From: an uncultured Pelagibacteraceae bacterium
GTDB taxonomy: Bacteria > Pseudomonadota > Alphaproteobacteria > Pelagibacterales > Pelagibacteraceae
Reading direction: 5' to 3'
DNA length: 64,000 nucleotides
Assembly (NCBI GenBank): GCA_902518185.1
Contig: CABYFG010000005.1
Coordinates: 1-64,000, forward strand
Of the stretch, positions 53,022 to 63,705 are shown one piece after another. Within the stretch, counting starts at the first letter, position 1. Every line of letters begins with the position of its first letter. Under the pieces are notes generated by a model. That model was not told where the DNA came from, made no database searches, and saw only the letters and a program-made list of their open reading frames with translations. A program made the translations under genes and the position numbers.

Positions 53022-55204
53022 TTTTTTTTAATCTTTTCTAAAGTTCTTGTTATAAATCTTGGGGTGAGTGTTTTAATTGGATTTACAGTTGTTTCAAGTT
53101 TTTTGGGAGGTCCTTTAATTTTAAAGCTTACTCCAAAAACACCTTCGCCAGTTTTAGAACCGACTAGTATTTTACCCAATACAGGTATAGATCCAATGGC
53201 ATTGTTTATTGTTGTAGCTGGTACAAGAGTGCCTCTTAAGCTTATTAACTCATTTTTCTCAACATACCCACTCATCAGTATAGATATGGCTGGCCCTATT
53301 GCATAAATTTCATCTATAGTCATTAAATTTCCATTGTTTCTAAACTTCATTTCAAACTCTTCAAAACCTATGCCTTCACCGGATAAAATATCAGCTATTC
53401 CTTGAAGTGATGCTAAAGTCAGTAATTTAGTGAGTGCTGGCAACTCTTTTAATTTAAAATCATAAATTTTTAGCGTTGATATCGTCTGATCATTTTTTTT
53501 AGTTGAATAAAAATCAAGTATTCCACGTTCAAATCCTTTAATAAATTTATATCTGCTAACTATTACTTTTGCTTTATCTAAAAATAATGTTTTAATCACT
53601 TGTCCATCCTTGGATCTGACAGTAAATTCAATTTTCTTATCTTTAGAAAAAAATCCAATTAAATTTCCTTTGATTATCTTTTGGTTTTTGAAAGATAAAT
53701 TACCATTGAAATTACTTAGAATATGATTTTTGTCTAAAATAACTTTTTCAATATCAATATCTAACTTTAAATTTTCATTTTTGAAATAAGTCTTATCATT
53801 AGTATTATTAATTAAGTTATCTATAATATTATTTGCATTAAAAATTGACCCTTTTAAATAAAACACATTTTTTTTTTTATTTATATTAAATGAGTTTTTT
53901 TTGTCCTCTCTATCCAAAAAATTAGCTCTCACTGTCTTTAAATCATTTATATTCTTATTTTTATCTAAAACTAAATCAGTAATAATAATCTGATTTTCTT
54001 TTTCATTCAAAGAAATGGTATCAAACCTTATTAGATTATCTGAACTTATATTTCCCTCTAATTTTATAGTTAATTCATTTTTTTCTTTTTTTTTGTAATT
54101 TAAGAAATTTATTATTAGCGGATTTTTTAATACTTTATATAATGTTTTAAACTCCAATTTATTATTGTTTTTAATTATTGAATAATCTAAATAATCCACT
54201 TCATTTTGAATTAACAATTTTCCATTTCCTTGAACTTTTATTTTTTTTTTGGAATAATTAATATTTATTTTATGATTTAAAAAATTTATATTATCTTTAA
54301 TATTTGGAAATAAAGATTTTAAATCTTGTGTATTTTTAATCACCAGTTCATCAAATAAAATTTCAGAGTTAAAAATTAAATCATTAAATTCAAACTTTTT
54401 ATTTAAGATAAAAGAAAATTTATTTTTTGACTTGAATAATATTTTATCTATATTTAAGTTCTTTAAATATGGTTTAAGAAATAAATCTATATTTTGCTTT
54501 TTTAAGTTAATGTTATTGTTTTCTAAAGACCCTTTTACAGTTAAGTCATTATTCAAACTTATAAGATTTATACTTTCAGAAAAAAATTTTAAATCGTTTA
54601 AAACAAAATTAATTTGACTTAAACTTAAATTATTTTGTCTAAAATCAAATAATAAATTTACTCTATTAAGATTGTATTTTTTTGAAATATTTAAAGCTGT
54701 ATCTCTTAAAATGCCCTTAACCTTATAATTATTTCTTATTTTTCCGTCCTTGTTAAACTCCAATTTTATATCAGCTATCACATACCCTTTTTTAATTATT
54801 CTTTCAAAAAAAAATATTTCAGGCTTATAAGATATACCTTTATAAAATGATAATATTTCCTGAATTTCAAGAGCCTTCGTTGAAATTTCCAAATCTTTAA
54901 TTAAAAAATTTTTTGAAAATAATAATCTTAGAGGAATTTGTGTTTTTATATACTCTAATTCAATAATGCCATCTTTATTTTTTAATTTTGGGGCTAAAGT
55001 TCTTATATTTAGCTTAAAATTAAGTGGATCTAAAACTATCTTAATTTTTTGCAATTCAATAATAAGATCTTTATTTATCTTATTAATATTTTTTAATATT
55101 TGATTATTAAATCTTTGTGTTTCAAAGCCAATTAAGCTGCTATAAAAGATTAAAATTAAAATAAGTGTTAACAAAATAGTAGAAAATTTTAATATAAATC
55201 TCAT
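53018..55204 (-). CDS. AsmA-like envelope protein (YhdP/TamB-type relative)
   Basis: The 728-residue protein has one N-terminal membrane helix (FSTILLTLILILIFYSSLIGF) and a long, Asn/Lys-rich beta-strand body. The C-terminal part LKELPALTKLLTLASLQGIADILSGEGIGFEEFEMKFRNNGNLMTIDEIYAIGPAISILMSGYVEKN is the AsmA-like/DUF3971 region, and LRGTLVPATTINNAIGSIPVLGKILVG is typical of it. Relatives bridge the periplasm and move phospholipids to the outer membrane. It overlaps prfB by 4 bases on the same strand. Confidence 0.82.
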   Translation of the reverse strand: MRFILKFSTILLTLILILIFYSSLIGFETQRFNNQILKNINKINKDLIIELQKIKIVLDPLNFKLNIRTLAPKLKNKDGIIELEYIKTQIPLRLLFSKNFLIKDLEISTKALEIQEILSFYKGISYKPEIFFFERIIKKGYVIADIKLEFNKDGKIRNNYKVKGILRDTALNISKKYNLNRVNLLFDFRQNNLSLSQINFVLNDLKFFSESINLISLNNDLTVKGSLENNNINLKKQNIDLFLKPYLKNLNIDKILFKSKNKFSFILNKKFEFNDLIFNSEILFDELVIKNTQDLKSLFPNIKDNINFLNHKININYSKKKIKVQGNGKLLIQNEVDYLDYSIIKNNNKLEFKTLYKVLKNPLIINFLNYKKKEKNELTIKLEGNISSDNLIRFDTISLNEKENQIIITDLVLDKNKNINDLKTVRANFLDREDKKNSFNINKKKNVFYLKGSIFNANNIIDNLINNTNDKTYFKNENLKLDIDIEKVILDKNHILSNFNGNLSFKNQKIIKGNLIGFFSKDKKIEFTVRSKDGQVIKTLFLDKAKVIVSRYKFIKGFERGILDFYSTKKNDQTISTLKIYDFKLKELPALTKLLTLASLQGIADILSGEGIGFEEFEMKFRNNGNLMTIDEIYAIGPAISILMSGYVEKNELISLRGTLVPATTINNAIGSIPVLGKILVGSKTGEGVFGVSFKIKGPPKKLETTVNPIKTLTPRFITRTLEKIKKN

Positions 55205-56296
55205 CTGTTTTGATGTAATGATTTTTCAAGGAAATCATCTATATCTCCATTCAATATTTTATCTGGGTTTGTGCTCTCGAAGTTTGTTCTATTATCTTTT
55301 ACCAACCTATAAGGTTGCAAAATATAAGATCTTATTTGATGACCCCATCCTATATCTGATTTAGTAGACTCCAGATTTTCATTCTCTTTTTCTTTTTTTT
55401 TAATCTCAAAATCATAAAGCCTTGCTTTAAGCATATTAATACAAGTTTCTTTATTTTTATGTTGTGACCTTTCGTTCTGACATTGAACAACAATTTTTGA
55501 GGGTAAATGAGTAATTCTTACTGCACTATCTGTAGTATTGACATGTTGACCGCCTGCACCACTCGATCTATAAGTGTCAATTCTCAAATCTTTCTCCAAA
55601 ATTTCAATCTTAATATTTTCATCAATTACAGGATAGATCCAGACACTTGCAAAGCTAGTGTGTCTCCTAGCTCCCGAATCGAAAGGTGAAATCCTTACCA
55701 GTCTGTGTATACCTGACTCGCTTTTAAGCCAACCAAAAACATATTCTCCCTCTATCTTTACTGTAGAAGATTTTATACCTGCCTCATCTCCTTTGTGTTC
55801 AGAAATTAAACTACTTTTAAAATTTTTTTTATCTGACCATTTTAAGTACATTCTTCTAAGCATATCTGCCCAATCCTGACTTTCTGTGCCTCCAGCCCCA
55901 GCATGAATTTCAATATAACAATCTAATGTGTCAGACTCATTTGATAAAAAACACTTAATCTCATTTTTTTTTACCTCATTTTTTAATTTCTCAACACTTA
56001 CTAGTATATCATTTTGGATTTTATTATTTTTTTCTTCCTCTGCTAGTTGATATAAATCATCTAAATCTCTCAATTTTATAACTGAGGTCTTAAATGAATT
56101 AACCATATCCTCCAATAATTTCTTATATTTAAGGATTTTTTTTGAATCTATTTTGTTTTTCCAAAAATTTGGTTCAACAATTTTTTTATTTAATTCTTCT
56201 AATTGAGTATAAATCTTATTATTTTCAAAGATACTCCTTAATTCTTTGATTTACTTTTTCTATTTCTTTTTTGAGAATTAAATATTTATTATCCAT
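55201..56296 (-). CDS. prfB: Peptide chain release factor 2, with programmed +1 frameshift
   Basis: The full gene is two frames: 23 codons from ATG 56296 (MDNKYLILKKEIEKVNQRIKEYL) to an in-frame TGA, then a +1 shift and 341 residues from 56226 to 55201, about 364 in total, normal for RF2. The ORF track shows only the later part. The SPF anticodon-like motif (ISPFDSGARRHTSFA) and the GGQ motif (SGAGGQHVNTTDSAV) are both present, so it reads UGA and UAA. Its ATG overlaps the PBP1A stop by one base, and its end overlaps the AsmA-like gene. Confidence 0.95.
56225..56239 (-). promoter_or_regulatory. RF2 programmed frameshift site
   Basis: Read leftward: AAGGAG TAT CTT TGA. The Shine-Dalgarno-like AAGGAG, three bases, slippery CTT and in-frame TGA reproduce the classic prfB site (AGGGGG TAT CTT TGA in E. 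coli). When RF2 is scarce, ribosomes slip +1 at CTT and make more RF2. Confidence 0.95.
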
Positions 56297-58632
56297 TAAT
56301 AAAATCTTAATATATTATTTGAGTCGAATCTATTATTATTTGAATATAAAACTTTTCCTTCTACAACATTTTTTTCTTTATAAGCTTCAATAATTGTATC
56401 TTTTGAGGAAAATTTTGCTTTTGAACCTGTTAATGTGTCTATTACCATCATTGTGATTCCATCCGCTACCTTAAAAGGTCTTGCATCAGATTTTTTGATT
56501 GCTTCTTTGATAAAATCTCTAAATATAGGAAGTGCAACTTTCGAGCCTGTTTCAAATTTACCAAGCGGCTTGGGATTATCCATCCCCACATAAACGCCCA
56601 CTAATAAATTTGATGTAAAACCTATAAACCAAGTATCAGTGTTGTCATTAGTCGTACCAGTTTTGCCTGCAATATTAATATTTAGATTTTTTAATTTTTT
56701 ACCTGTTCCCCTTTGAACAACTCCTTCCAAAAGAGAGGTAATTTGATAGGCTGTTTGAGGTGAGAAAACTTCTTTATACTCATCTTTTATAGAGGGAAAA
56801 TCTTTACTAGTGAATGATATCTCATCACAGTTTAGGCATGATCGTTTATCATCTCTCATAATAGTGTTTCCTTCGCTATCTTGAATCCTATCAATTAAAA
56901 TTGGTTTTACTAATTTTCCACCATTAACAAATGATGAATAAGCGCTGGTTAATTTTAACAATGTTGTTTCAGCTGATCCAAGTGACATGGATAGTAATTT
57001 TTCTGGGTTTTCATAAATTCCAAGCTCTTTTGAAAATTTAGTAATTTTCTCAATACCCAAATTCTGGGCTATTCTAACAGTCATTAAATTTCTTGATTTT
57101 TCTAAACCTGTTCTAAGTGTAGACAATCCATAGAATTTTCTACCGTAATTTTCCGGCTTCCACATTTTTAAGTCTGAACCTTGTTCCAAAACTAACGGTG
57201 CATCTAGAATTAATGAGGAAGGAGTATAATTATTTTCTAATGCCAAAGCATATACAAAAGGTTTAAATGCTGAACCTGGTTGTCTCAATGCTTGAGTCGC
57301 TCTGTTAAATTCGCTATTCTTAAAACTAAATCCACCAGTGAGTGCTAAAACTCTTCCTGTATAAGGATCCATAACAACTATTCCACCATTAATTTTTGGA
57401 ATTTGTTTTAACGAATATTTTTTTTTATCTATCTTCTCAACATAAACAATGTCACCTTTTTGAAGTATTTCATCAAAATTTTTTTTTGTCCATGAAATAT
57501 CAGAATAATCTAAAGTACCCTCAATATTATTTTCAGTCTCAATAATTGATGAAAATTTATCTACTTTTCTAATAATAGCTAATTTCCAATTAATTGATTT
57601 TTCTAACTTATATTTTTCTAAATTTTTTACCCAATTAGAATTATATTTTTTATTCTCTAAGACTCCATGCCAACCTTTTCTTCTATCATATGAAATTAAA
57701 CCTTTTCTCAATGAATTTGTGGCAATTTTTTGTAAATTTAAATTTATGGGAGTATTTATATTAAAACCTTGTTTATAAACTTTTTCATATGTGAGTTTTT
57801 CAATTATTTTTTTTCTTACATCCTCAATATAATATTGAGAGTCTTCTAAGAAAACTTTTTTGATTTTTTTTAACTTAATTTTATTTTTTTTTAAGTTTTG
57901 ATATTCATCATAACTTAGAAAATCATTTTCATATAAGTTTTTTAAAACTAAATTTCTTCTAAATTTTGCAAGATCAATATTTTTGTAAGGATTATATTTA
58001 CTCGGCGCTTTAGGTAAAGCTGCTAATAAAGCAGCCTCATGATAATTCAATTCTTTTATTGATTTATCGAAATACTCTAAACTAGCAGCAGCAACTCCAT
58101 ATGCACCGCTTCCCAAATAAATCTGGTTTAAATATAGTTCTAAAATTCTTTCTTTGGATAAAGCCCTCTCTATCCTGAAGGCTAAAATTGCCTCTTTAAT
58201 TTTTCTATTCAAGCTTACTTCATTTGTTAATAAAAAATTTTTTGCAACTTGCTGAGTAATAGTAGATGCTCCCTCCAATCTTTTTGATTTTATAAGATTG
58301 CCAATGTTATTAAGGGTTGCTCTGACCACCCCTTTTGCATCAACACCAGGATGAGTAAAAAAATTTTTATCCTCTGCCGATAAAAAAGCATGCACAACTG
58401 TCTTTGGAATAGATTTATATGGAACAAAAATTCTTTTTTCTGTTGAAAAATTGGCAACCAAATCTCCATTCCCAGAATAAACTTTGCTTGAAACAGAAGG
58501 TTTATAATTTTTCAAAAATTTATAATCTGGTATTTTGTTAGAAAAATTCCATAATAGTACCAAAATACATAAAGAGAAAAACAACGAAAAGCCTAGAAAA
58601 ACTAGTAATAATTTTTTAATTATCCTATTCAT
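56296..58632 (-). CDS. mrcA: Penicillin-binding protein 1A (bifunctional)
   Basis: The 778-residue protein has an N-terminal anchor, then the glycosyltransferase domain (SAEDKNFFTHPGVDAKGVVRATLNN; GASTITQQVAKNFLL; RKIKEAILAFRIERALSKERILELYLNQIYLGSGAYGVAAAS). The transpeptidase has its active serine in RQPGSAFKPFVYALALE and KTGTTNDNTDTWFIGF. An OB-like insert lies between (LQKGDIVYVEKID). It polymerises and cross-links peptidoglycan. Its stop overlaps the prfB start, and it is divergent from the RNase E/G gene. Confidence 0.95.
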   Translation of the reverse strand: MNRIIKKLLLVFLGFSLFFSLCILVLLWNFSNKIPDYKFLKNYKPSVSSKVYSGNGDLVANFSTEKRIFVPYKSIPKTVVHAFLSAEDKNFFTHPGVDAKGVVRATLNNIGNLIKSKRLEGASTITQQVAKNFLLTNEVSLNRKIKEAILAFRIERALSKERILELYLNQIYLGSGAYGVAAASLEYFDKSIKELNYHEAALLAALPKAPSKYNPYKNIDLAKFRRNLVLKNLYENDFLSYDEYQNLKKNKIKLKKIKKVFLEDSQYYIEDVRKKIIEKLTYEKVYKQGFNINTPINLNLQKIATNSLRKGLISYDRRKGWHGVLENKKYNSNWVKNLEKYKLEKSINWKLAIIRKVDKFSSIIETENNIEGTLDYSDISWTKKNFDEILQKGDIVYVEKIDKKKYSLKQIPKINGGIVVMDPYTGRVLALTGGFSFKNSEFNRATQALRQPGSAFKPFVYALALENNYTPSSLILDAPLVLEQGSDLKMWKPENYGRKFYGLSTLRTGLEKSRNLMTVRIAQNLGIEKITKFSKELGIYENPEKLLSMSLGSAETTLLKLTSAYSSFVNGGKLVKPILIDRIQDSEGNTIMRDDKRSCLNCDEISFTSKDFPSIKDEYKEVFSPQTAYQITSLLEGVVQRGTGKKLKNLNINIAGKTGTTNDNTDTWFIGFTSNLLVGVYVGMDNPKPLGKFETGSKVALPIFRDFIKEAIKKSDARPFKVADGITMMVIDTLTGSKAKFSSKDTIIEAYKEKNVVEGKVLYSNNNRFDSNNILRFY

Positions 58633-58728
58633 TTTATTTCCATTCTATATAGGAATTTGTTAAAGATAAGGCATGAAAACTAACAAAATTTATCAAATAG
58701 CTTAAATGAGTCAATCAAACAAAAAACT

Positions 58729-60516
58729 ATGGAAAAAAATTTATATATTGATGCTACGCATCCAAATGAAACACGAGTCGTGCTTAAGTCTAATAACAAG
58801 ATTGAAGATTATGAGTACGAGGGCTTAAAAAATAATTTAATTAAAAACAATATTTATTTAGGTAAAGTAAGTAGAATTGAACCATCTCTTCAAGCAGCTT
58901 TCGTAGATTTCGGTAGAGAAAGGCATGGATTTTTATCATTTAATGATATTCAATCAGACTATTATCAAATACCCAAAAATGATATTGAAATAATAAAAAA
59001 AGAAGAAGAGAGAGCAAGAGAAGAGCTCTCAAAAAAAGTAGAAGCTAAAGAAGAAGAAAATATTGCTGAAGGAAAATTAGAAATTGATGATCCTTTAGAA
59101 AATAAAGAAATTGAAAATGAGAATAAAGAAAATTTTGAAGAAATAGAAAAGAGAGAATTTAAACCTAAATTTAAAAGATATAAAATTCAAGAGGTAATCA
59201 AACCTAACCAGGTAATATTAGTACAAGTAATTAAAGATGAGAGGGGGCAGAAAGGAGCAGCTCTAAGTACTTTTATATCCATAGCGGGAAAATATATTGT
59301 TTTAATGCCAAATACTCCAAAAGGTGGGGGAATTTCGAGAAAAATTTTTAATCCAGCTGATAGAAAGAAAATAAGAATTATTTTGAATGAAATTGAAATT
59401 CCAAAAGAAATGGGATTGATAGTTAGAACAGCAGGGAGTAATAAAACTAAAAATGAAATTAATCAGGATTTAAATTCACTTATTAATTCATGGAATCAAA
59501 TTAAAGAAAATGCCATTAATTCAATTGCACCTGCTTTAATTCATCAAGAAAGTGAGATCATAAAAAGAACTATAAGAGATATGTACGATGATAGCACAAA
59601 AAATATTATAGTTGAGGGTAGTGAGGGATTTAAAAGAGCTCAAAATTTCATGAAAACAATGATGCCTTCTCATGTTAAGAAAATAAAAAAGTATAGAGGA
59701 AAAACATCATTATTTATTGAAGAAGGTATAGAGGAGAAACTAAATCAAATTTTTGAATCAGAAATAAAACTAAACTCTGGTGGATATTTAGTAATAAATC
59801 CAACTGAAGCTTTAGTTTCTATCGATGTCAATTCTGGTAGTTCAATTAAACAAAAAAATGTTGAAAACACTGCTTTGGATACAAATCTCGAGGCAGTAGA
59901 CGAAATAACAAGACAAATCAAAATAAGAGATCTATCAGGTCTTATAATAATTGATTTTATAGATATGCTAAGTTTTGGAAATAGAAAAACAGTTGAACGA
60001 AGATTAAAAGAAAAATGTAGGGCAGATAGAGCACGTATTCAAATTGGAAGAATTAGCAATTTTGGATTACTTGAAATGTCTAGGCAAAGGTTAAGAGAAA
60101 GTGCTGTTAAATGGAAAGTAGGGCTAACAGATGAATCTTTCGCACAAAAGTTGTTAAAGTTGGTTGAAATTAAAACAGTATTAAACAAAGCTAAGTTTGT
60201 TGATGTAAAAGTTTGTGAAAAAATATCGGATTTTTTAAAAGAAAATTTTATTGGAGATTTAACTCATTTTGAAAAGAAAAATAAAATAAAAATAGATATA
60301 ATCATAGACAAAAATTTAGTCATACCAGAATATATTATTGATCTTAAAAATAAGTCGAAAAAAACTATTCAATTAATAGAACATTACGAAAAATTGAAAA
60401 ATTTAGAATTACAAAAAGTTAATGATAACATAATAAACTTAAAAGCTAAAAAAAAATTTAAAAAAAAATCTGTGAAAAAAAAAATTTTTATAAAAAAACT
60501 AAATAACCCCTTGTGA
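58729..60516 (+). CDS. rne: Ribonuclease E/G family protein
   Basis: The 595-residue protein has the S1 start ([35 protein letters not shown]), interrupted by an acidic insert of about 80 residues ([20 protein letters not shown]...) as in alphaproteobacterial RNase E. The DNase-I-like catalytic core has both metal sites ([11 protein letters not shown] and LIIIDFIDM). After [17 protein letters not shown] the usual zinc-link CPxC is missing. A lysine-rich tail replaces the long degradosome scaffold. It processes rRNA and mRNA. Its 3' end overlaps thiG by 18 bases. Confidence 0.92.
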   Translation: MEKNLYIDATHPNETRVVLKSNNKIEDYEYEGLKNNLIKNNIYLGKVSRIEPSLQAAFVDFGRERHGFLSFNDIQSDYYQIPKNDIEIIKKEEERAREELSKKVEAKEEENIAEGKLEIDDPLENKEIENENKENFEEIEKREFKPKFKRYKIQEVIKPNQVILVQVIKDERGQKGAALSTFISIAGKYIVLMPNTPKGGGISRKIFNPADRKKIRIILNEIEIPKEMGLIVRTAGSNKTKNEINQDLNSLINSWNQIKENAINSIAPALIHQESEIIKRTIRDMYDDSTKNIIVEGSEGFKRAQNFMKTMMPSHVKKIKKYRGKTSLFIEEGIEEKLNQIFESEIKLNSGGYLVINPTEALVSIDVNSGSSIKQKNVENTALDTNLEAVDEITRQIKIRDLSGLIIIDFIDMLSFGNRKTVERRLKEKCRADRARIQIGRISNFGLLEMSRQRLRESAVKWKVGLTDESFAQKLLKLVEIKTVLNKAKFVDVKVCEKISDFLKENFIGDLTHFEKKNKIKIDIIIDKNLVIPEYIIDLKNKSKKTIQLIEHYEKLKNLELQKVNDNIINLKAKKKFKKKSVKKKIFIKKLNNPL

Positions 60517-61272
60517 AGGTGAAGAGGCTTCTCCCATTAAGTTTTTAGAAATTCTTCCAGATAAATAAGATTTTCTTCCAGCTAATACTGCATGTTTAAA
60601 AGCTTGCGCCATCTCAAATGGTTTTTTGGCCTTTGCGATAGCAGTGTTAACTAAAACACCGTCACATCCTAATTCCATAGCGATTGCTGCATCTGATGCT
60701 TGACCTAGACCAGCGTCAATAATTAGAGGTAGTTTAGTTTGAGCTCTTATGATTTTAATATTTACTTTGTTTTGTATACCTAAACCAGAACCTATCGGGG
60801 CAGCTAAAGGCATAATAGCTTTGGCCCCAGAGTTCTCAAGTCTTTTAGCCATCAATGGATCATCAGTGCAATATACCATTACCTGAAAACCTTCTTTTGA
60901 TAAAATCTCAGTAGATTTAAGTGTCTCTATCATTTCAGGATACAAATTTTTTTTATCTCCTAAAACTTCTAACTTAACTAATTTCCATCCACCAATTTCT
61001 CTCGCCAACCTCAGTGTTCTCAATGCCTGTTGGCTAGTGAAACAACCAGCAGTGTTAGGAAGATAAGTTATTTTTTTTGGATCAATAAAATCCATTAACA
61101 ACGGCTTTTTTTTATCAGAAATATTTACTCTTCTTACTGCCACTGTCACTATTTCTGCCCCAGATAACTTTACTGCCTTAGCACACTCATGCATATTTTT
61201 ATATTTTCCGGTACCAACTATGAGTCTTGATGTAAATTTTTTATTTGCTATCACAAATTTACTTTTTTCCAA
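60499..61272 (-). CDS. thiG: Thiazole synthase
   Basis: ThiG makes the thiamine thiazole from deoxyxylulose phosphate, glycine imine and ThiS thiocarboxylate. The 257-residue barrel has [37 protein letters not shown] (with the Schiff-base region), [52 protein letters not shown] and [34 protein letters not shown]. It follows thiS after 2 bases. Confidence 0.96.
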   Translation of the reverse strand: MEKSKFVIANKKFTSRLIVGTGKYKNMHECAKAVKLSGAEIVTVAVRRVNISDKKKPLLMDFIDPKKITYLPNTAGCFTSQQALRTLRLAREIGGWKLVKLEVLGDKKNLYPEMIETLKSTEILSKEGFQVMVYCTDDPLMAKRLENSGAKAIMPLAAPIGSGLGIQNKVNIKIIRAQTKLPLIIDAGLGQASDAAIAMELGCDGVLVNTAIAKAKKPFEMAQAFKHAVLAGRKSYLSGRISKNLMGEASSPSQGVI

Positions 61273-61274
61273 AA

Positions 61275-61493
61275 CTAACCTCCTCCAATAAAATGGACAA
61301 TTTCAATTTTATCATTTTGTCTAATTTTTATTTTGTTAAGCTTTTTTTTATCTATAATTTCTTGATTGATTTCAATAGCCACTTTATTAATAGGTATTTT
61401 CATTTTTTTTATTAAGTTGTATATTTTGTAATTATTAGGAATAAGCTTATATTTTCCATTTATTTTAATTTTTATTTTTTTTATATTTTTCAT
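61275..61493 (-). CDS. thiS: Sulfur carrier protein ThiS
   Basis: A 72-residue ubiquitin-fold protein. It starts [24 protein letters not shown] and ends [11 protein letters not shown], with the Gly-Gly tail that is thiocarboxylated (here three Gly). The ORF track adds 63 upstream residues that run over aroQ on the other strand; the ATG at 61493 is the real start. Together with thiG it supplies sulfur for the thiazole half of thiamine. Confidence 0.9.
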   Translation of the reverse strand: MKNIKKIKIKINGKYKLIPNNYKIYNLIKKMKIPINKVAIEINQEIIDKKKLNKIKIRQNDKIEIVHFIGGG

Positions 61494-61509
61494 CGTATAT
61501 AAAGTGTGA

Positions 61510-61956
61510 ATGAATAATAAAATAATTATTATCAATGGTCCAAATCTTAATCTATTAGGAGAAAGAGAACAATCACAATATGGCACAATAACTTTCGAAA
61601 AATTAAAACATAATTGTTTAGATAAATCAAAAGAATTAGGTCTTGACGCTGAATTTACCCAATCTAATCTTGAGGGAGACATAGTGAATTTAATTCAAGA
61701 TGCTAGAAAAAAATATGATGGAATAATTATCAATGCGGCAGCTTTTACACACACATCAGTAGCGATAAGAGATGCTCTTAGTATTTTCAAGAAACCGATT
61801 ATTGAAGTCCATATTTCTAATATTTATAAAAGAGAGGAATTTAGACAAAAATCATTAATTAGTGATATAGTTACTGGTGGAATATTTGGATTGAATGATA
61901 ATGGTTATATTTTAGCCATAATTGCAATTCAAAAGCTTTTAAAAAATGAAAATTAA
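61510..61956 (+). CDS. aroQ: Type II 3-dehydroquinate dehydratase
   Basis: AroQ removes water from 3-dehydroquinate in the shikimate pathway. The 148-residue protein has IIIINGPNLNLLGEREQSQYGTITFEKL (with the catalytic Arg and Tyr), FTQSNLEGDIVNLIQDA, GIIINAAAFTHTSVAIRDAL and IIEVHISNIYKREEFRQKSLIS (catalytic His). It overlaps accB by 11 bases; the aroQ-accB-accC order is common in proteobacteria. Confidence 0.96.
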   Translation: MNNKIIIINGPNLNLLGEREQSQYGTITFEKLKHNCLDKSKELGLDAEFTQSNLEGDIVNLIQDARKKYDGIIINAAAFTHTSVAIRDALSIFKKPIIEVHISNIYKREEFRQKSLISDIVTGGIFGLNDNGYILAIIAIQKLLKNEN

Positions 61957-62368
61957 CAAAAAAATTATTAAAGAATTAAGTGACTATCTCAAAGAGTTTG
62001 GGCTAACAGAATTAGAGTATACTGATAAAGACACAAAGATAAAAGTCTCTAAAAATAATTTTTCTGTAAATAATCCTGCACCATCAGGGTATGAGTCAGA
62101 TCCAAAATCAAAAATCCAAAAAAAAACTAAATCAGGTTCAGATATTACTTCGCCAATAATTGGTACTGCTTACCATGCGCCAGAGCCTGGGGCAAAAAAA
62201 TTTGTTGAGATAGGTAAGAAAATTAAAAAAGGAGATACTGTAATGATTGTGGAGGCAATGAAAACTATGAATCATGTACCCTCAACAATTGATGGTGTTG
62301 TCAAAGAGGTGTGTGTTGAGGATGGTCAGCCAGTAGAATTTGGACAAACATTAATTGTTCTAGAGTAA
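61946..62368 (+). CDS. accB: Biotin carboxyl carrier protein of acetyl-CoA carboxylase
   Basis: The 140-residue protein has a charged N-terminal helix (KELSDYLKEFGLTELEYTDKDTKIKVSKN), a short linker and the biotinyl domain with the lysine in VEAMKTMNHVPS (usual form EAMKMMN). It carries CO2 from biotin carboxylase to the transferase. Its stop overlaps the accC start by one base (TAATG). Confidence 0.95.
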   Translation: MKINKKIIKELSDYLKEFGLTELEYTDKDTKIKVSKNNFSVNNPAPSGYESDPKSKIQKKTKSGSDITSPIIGTAYHAPEPGAKKFVEIGKKIKKGDTVMIVEAMKTMNHVPSTIDGVVKEVCVEDGQPVEFGQTLIVLE

Positions 62369-63705
62369 TGTTCAAAAAAATATTAATCGCAAATCGCGGA
62401 GAGATCGCAGTCAGAATTATTAGAGCTTGTAAAGAGTGGGGAATTTCAACTGTTGCAGTTCATTCCGATGTGGACAGGGAAAGTATGCATGTTAAGTTGG
62501 CAGATGAAAGTGTTTGTATCGGATCACACCTACCTGAAAATAGTTACTTAAATATACCAGCATTGATGTCAGCAATAGAACTAACTAATGCAGAGGCTGT
62601 TCATCCTGGTTATGGATTTTTATCTGAAAATACAAGTTTTGCAAAAATCTTAGAGGAAAATAAAATTAGTTTTATTGGGGCATCATCTAAACATATTCAA
62701 ATGATGGGTGATAAAATACAAGCAAAAAAAATAGCAAAAGAAAACGGATTACCAATTATCGAGGGATCAGAAGGAGGGATTAGTAACCCAAGAGATGCCA
62801 AAGAACTTTGTAAAAAAATTGGTTTTCCAGTATTAATTAAAGCGTCTGGCGGCGGAGGTGGAAAAGGAATGAAAATTGTCAACAATTTAAATGATTTTGA
62901 TGTACTTTTCTCAACAGCAAAATCTGAAGCAAAAAAATATTTTGGAAACGACGAAGTTTATATTGAAAAGTTTTTTCAAAATCCTAGACATATTGAGGTT
63001 CAAATTTTAGCTGGGAAAAATAGAGTTGTTCATTTACATGAAAGAGATTGCTCGGTTCAAAGAAGACATCAAAAATTGATAGAGGAAACTCCTAGTCCTG
63101 TTCTTAATGATGAAATTAGGAAAGATTTATTTGAGAAAACAGTAAATATGGTCAAAAAAATTGGATATCAGGGAGCGGGAACAGTAGAATTTATTTACGA
63201 GGAGGGAAAATTTTATTTTCTTGAGATGAATACAAGAATTCAAGTAGAACACCCAGTATCAGAAATGGTCACTGGAATTGATATAATCAAAGAGCAAATT
63301 TGGATAGCCTACTCTGGTGAAACTGCACTTAAGCAATCAGATATTAATCCAAGAGGTCATGCAATTGAATGTAGAATAAATGCTGAGGATCCAAGTAAAA
63401 ACTTTCAACCTTCTCCTGGTATTATAAATATGTGTCATCAACCTTCGGGTTTTAGAACAAGAGTTGATGGGGCCATATTCCAAGGCTATAAAGTTACTCC
63501 TTATTATGATAGTATGATCTGTAAGTTAATCTGTCATGGCCGAAATAGAGTTGAAGCAATTCAAAGAATGAATAGATCGTTAGATGAATTTGTTATTGAG
63601 GGAATCACAACGACCATACCTTTGCATAAAAAGCTATTAAATCACGAAAAATTTCTTAAATCTGAATTTAATGTTAGTTGGCTTGATAAAGAAAAGATAG
63701 TTTAA
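62368..63705 (+). CDS. accC: Biotin carboxylase subunit of acetyl-CoA carboxylase
   Basis: The 445-residue ATP-grasp enzyme carboxylates biotin on AccB. It begins FKKILIANRGEIAVRIIRACKEWGI and has the ATP lid KASGGGGGKGMKIV, HIEVQILAGKNRVVHLHERDCSVQRRHQKLIEETPSP, and FLEMNTRIQVEHPVSEMVTGIDI. DPSKNFQPSPG and VTPYYDSMICKLICHGRNRVEAIQRM are C-terminal landmarks. It is full length and committed to fatty-acid synthesis. Confidence 0.97.
   Translation: MFKKILIANRGEIAVRIIRACKEWGISTVAVHSDVDRESMHVKLADESVCIGSHLPENSYLNIPALMSAIELTNAEAVHPGYGFLSENTSFAKILEENKISFIGASSKHIQMMGDKIQAKKIAKENGLPIIEGSEGGISNPRDAKELCKKIGFPVLIKASGGGGGKGMKIVNNLNDFDVLFSTAKSEAKKYFGNDEVYIEKFFQNPRHIEVQILAGKNRVVHLHERDCSVQRRHQKLIEETPSPVLNDEIRKDLFEKTVNMVKKIGYQGAGTVEFIYEEGKFYFLEMNTRIQVEHPVSEMVTGIDIIKEQIWIAYSGETALKQSDINPRGHAIECRINAEDPSKNFQPSPGIINMCHQPSGFRTRVDGAIFQGYKVTPYYDSMICKLICHGRNRVEAIQRMNRSLDEFVIEGITTTIPLHKKLLNHEKFLKSEFNVSWLDKEKIV

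Noticed and set aside
61494-61682. 63-residue extension of thiS in the ORF track
   Set aside because: It runs antisense through aroQ; ThiS proteins are about 65-75 residues and the ATG at 61493 gives exactly that.
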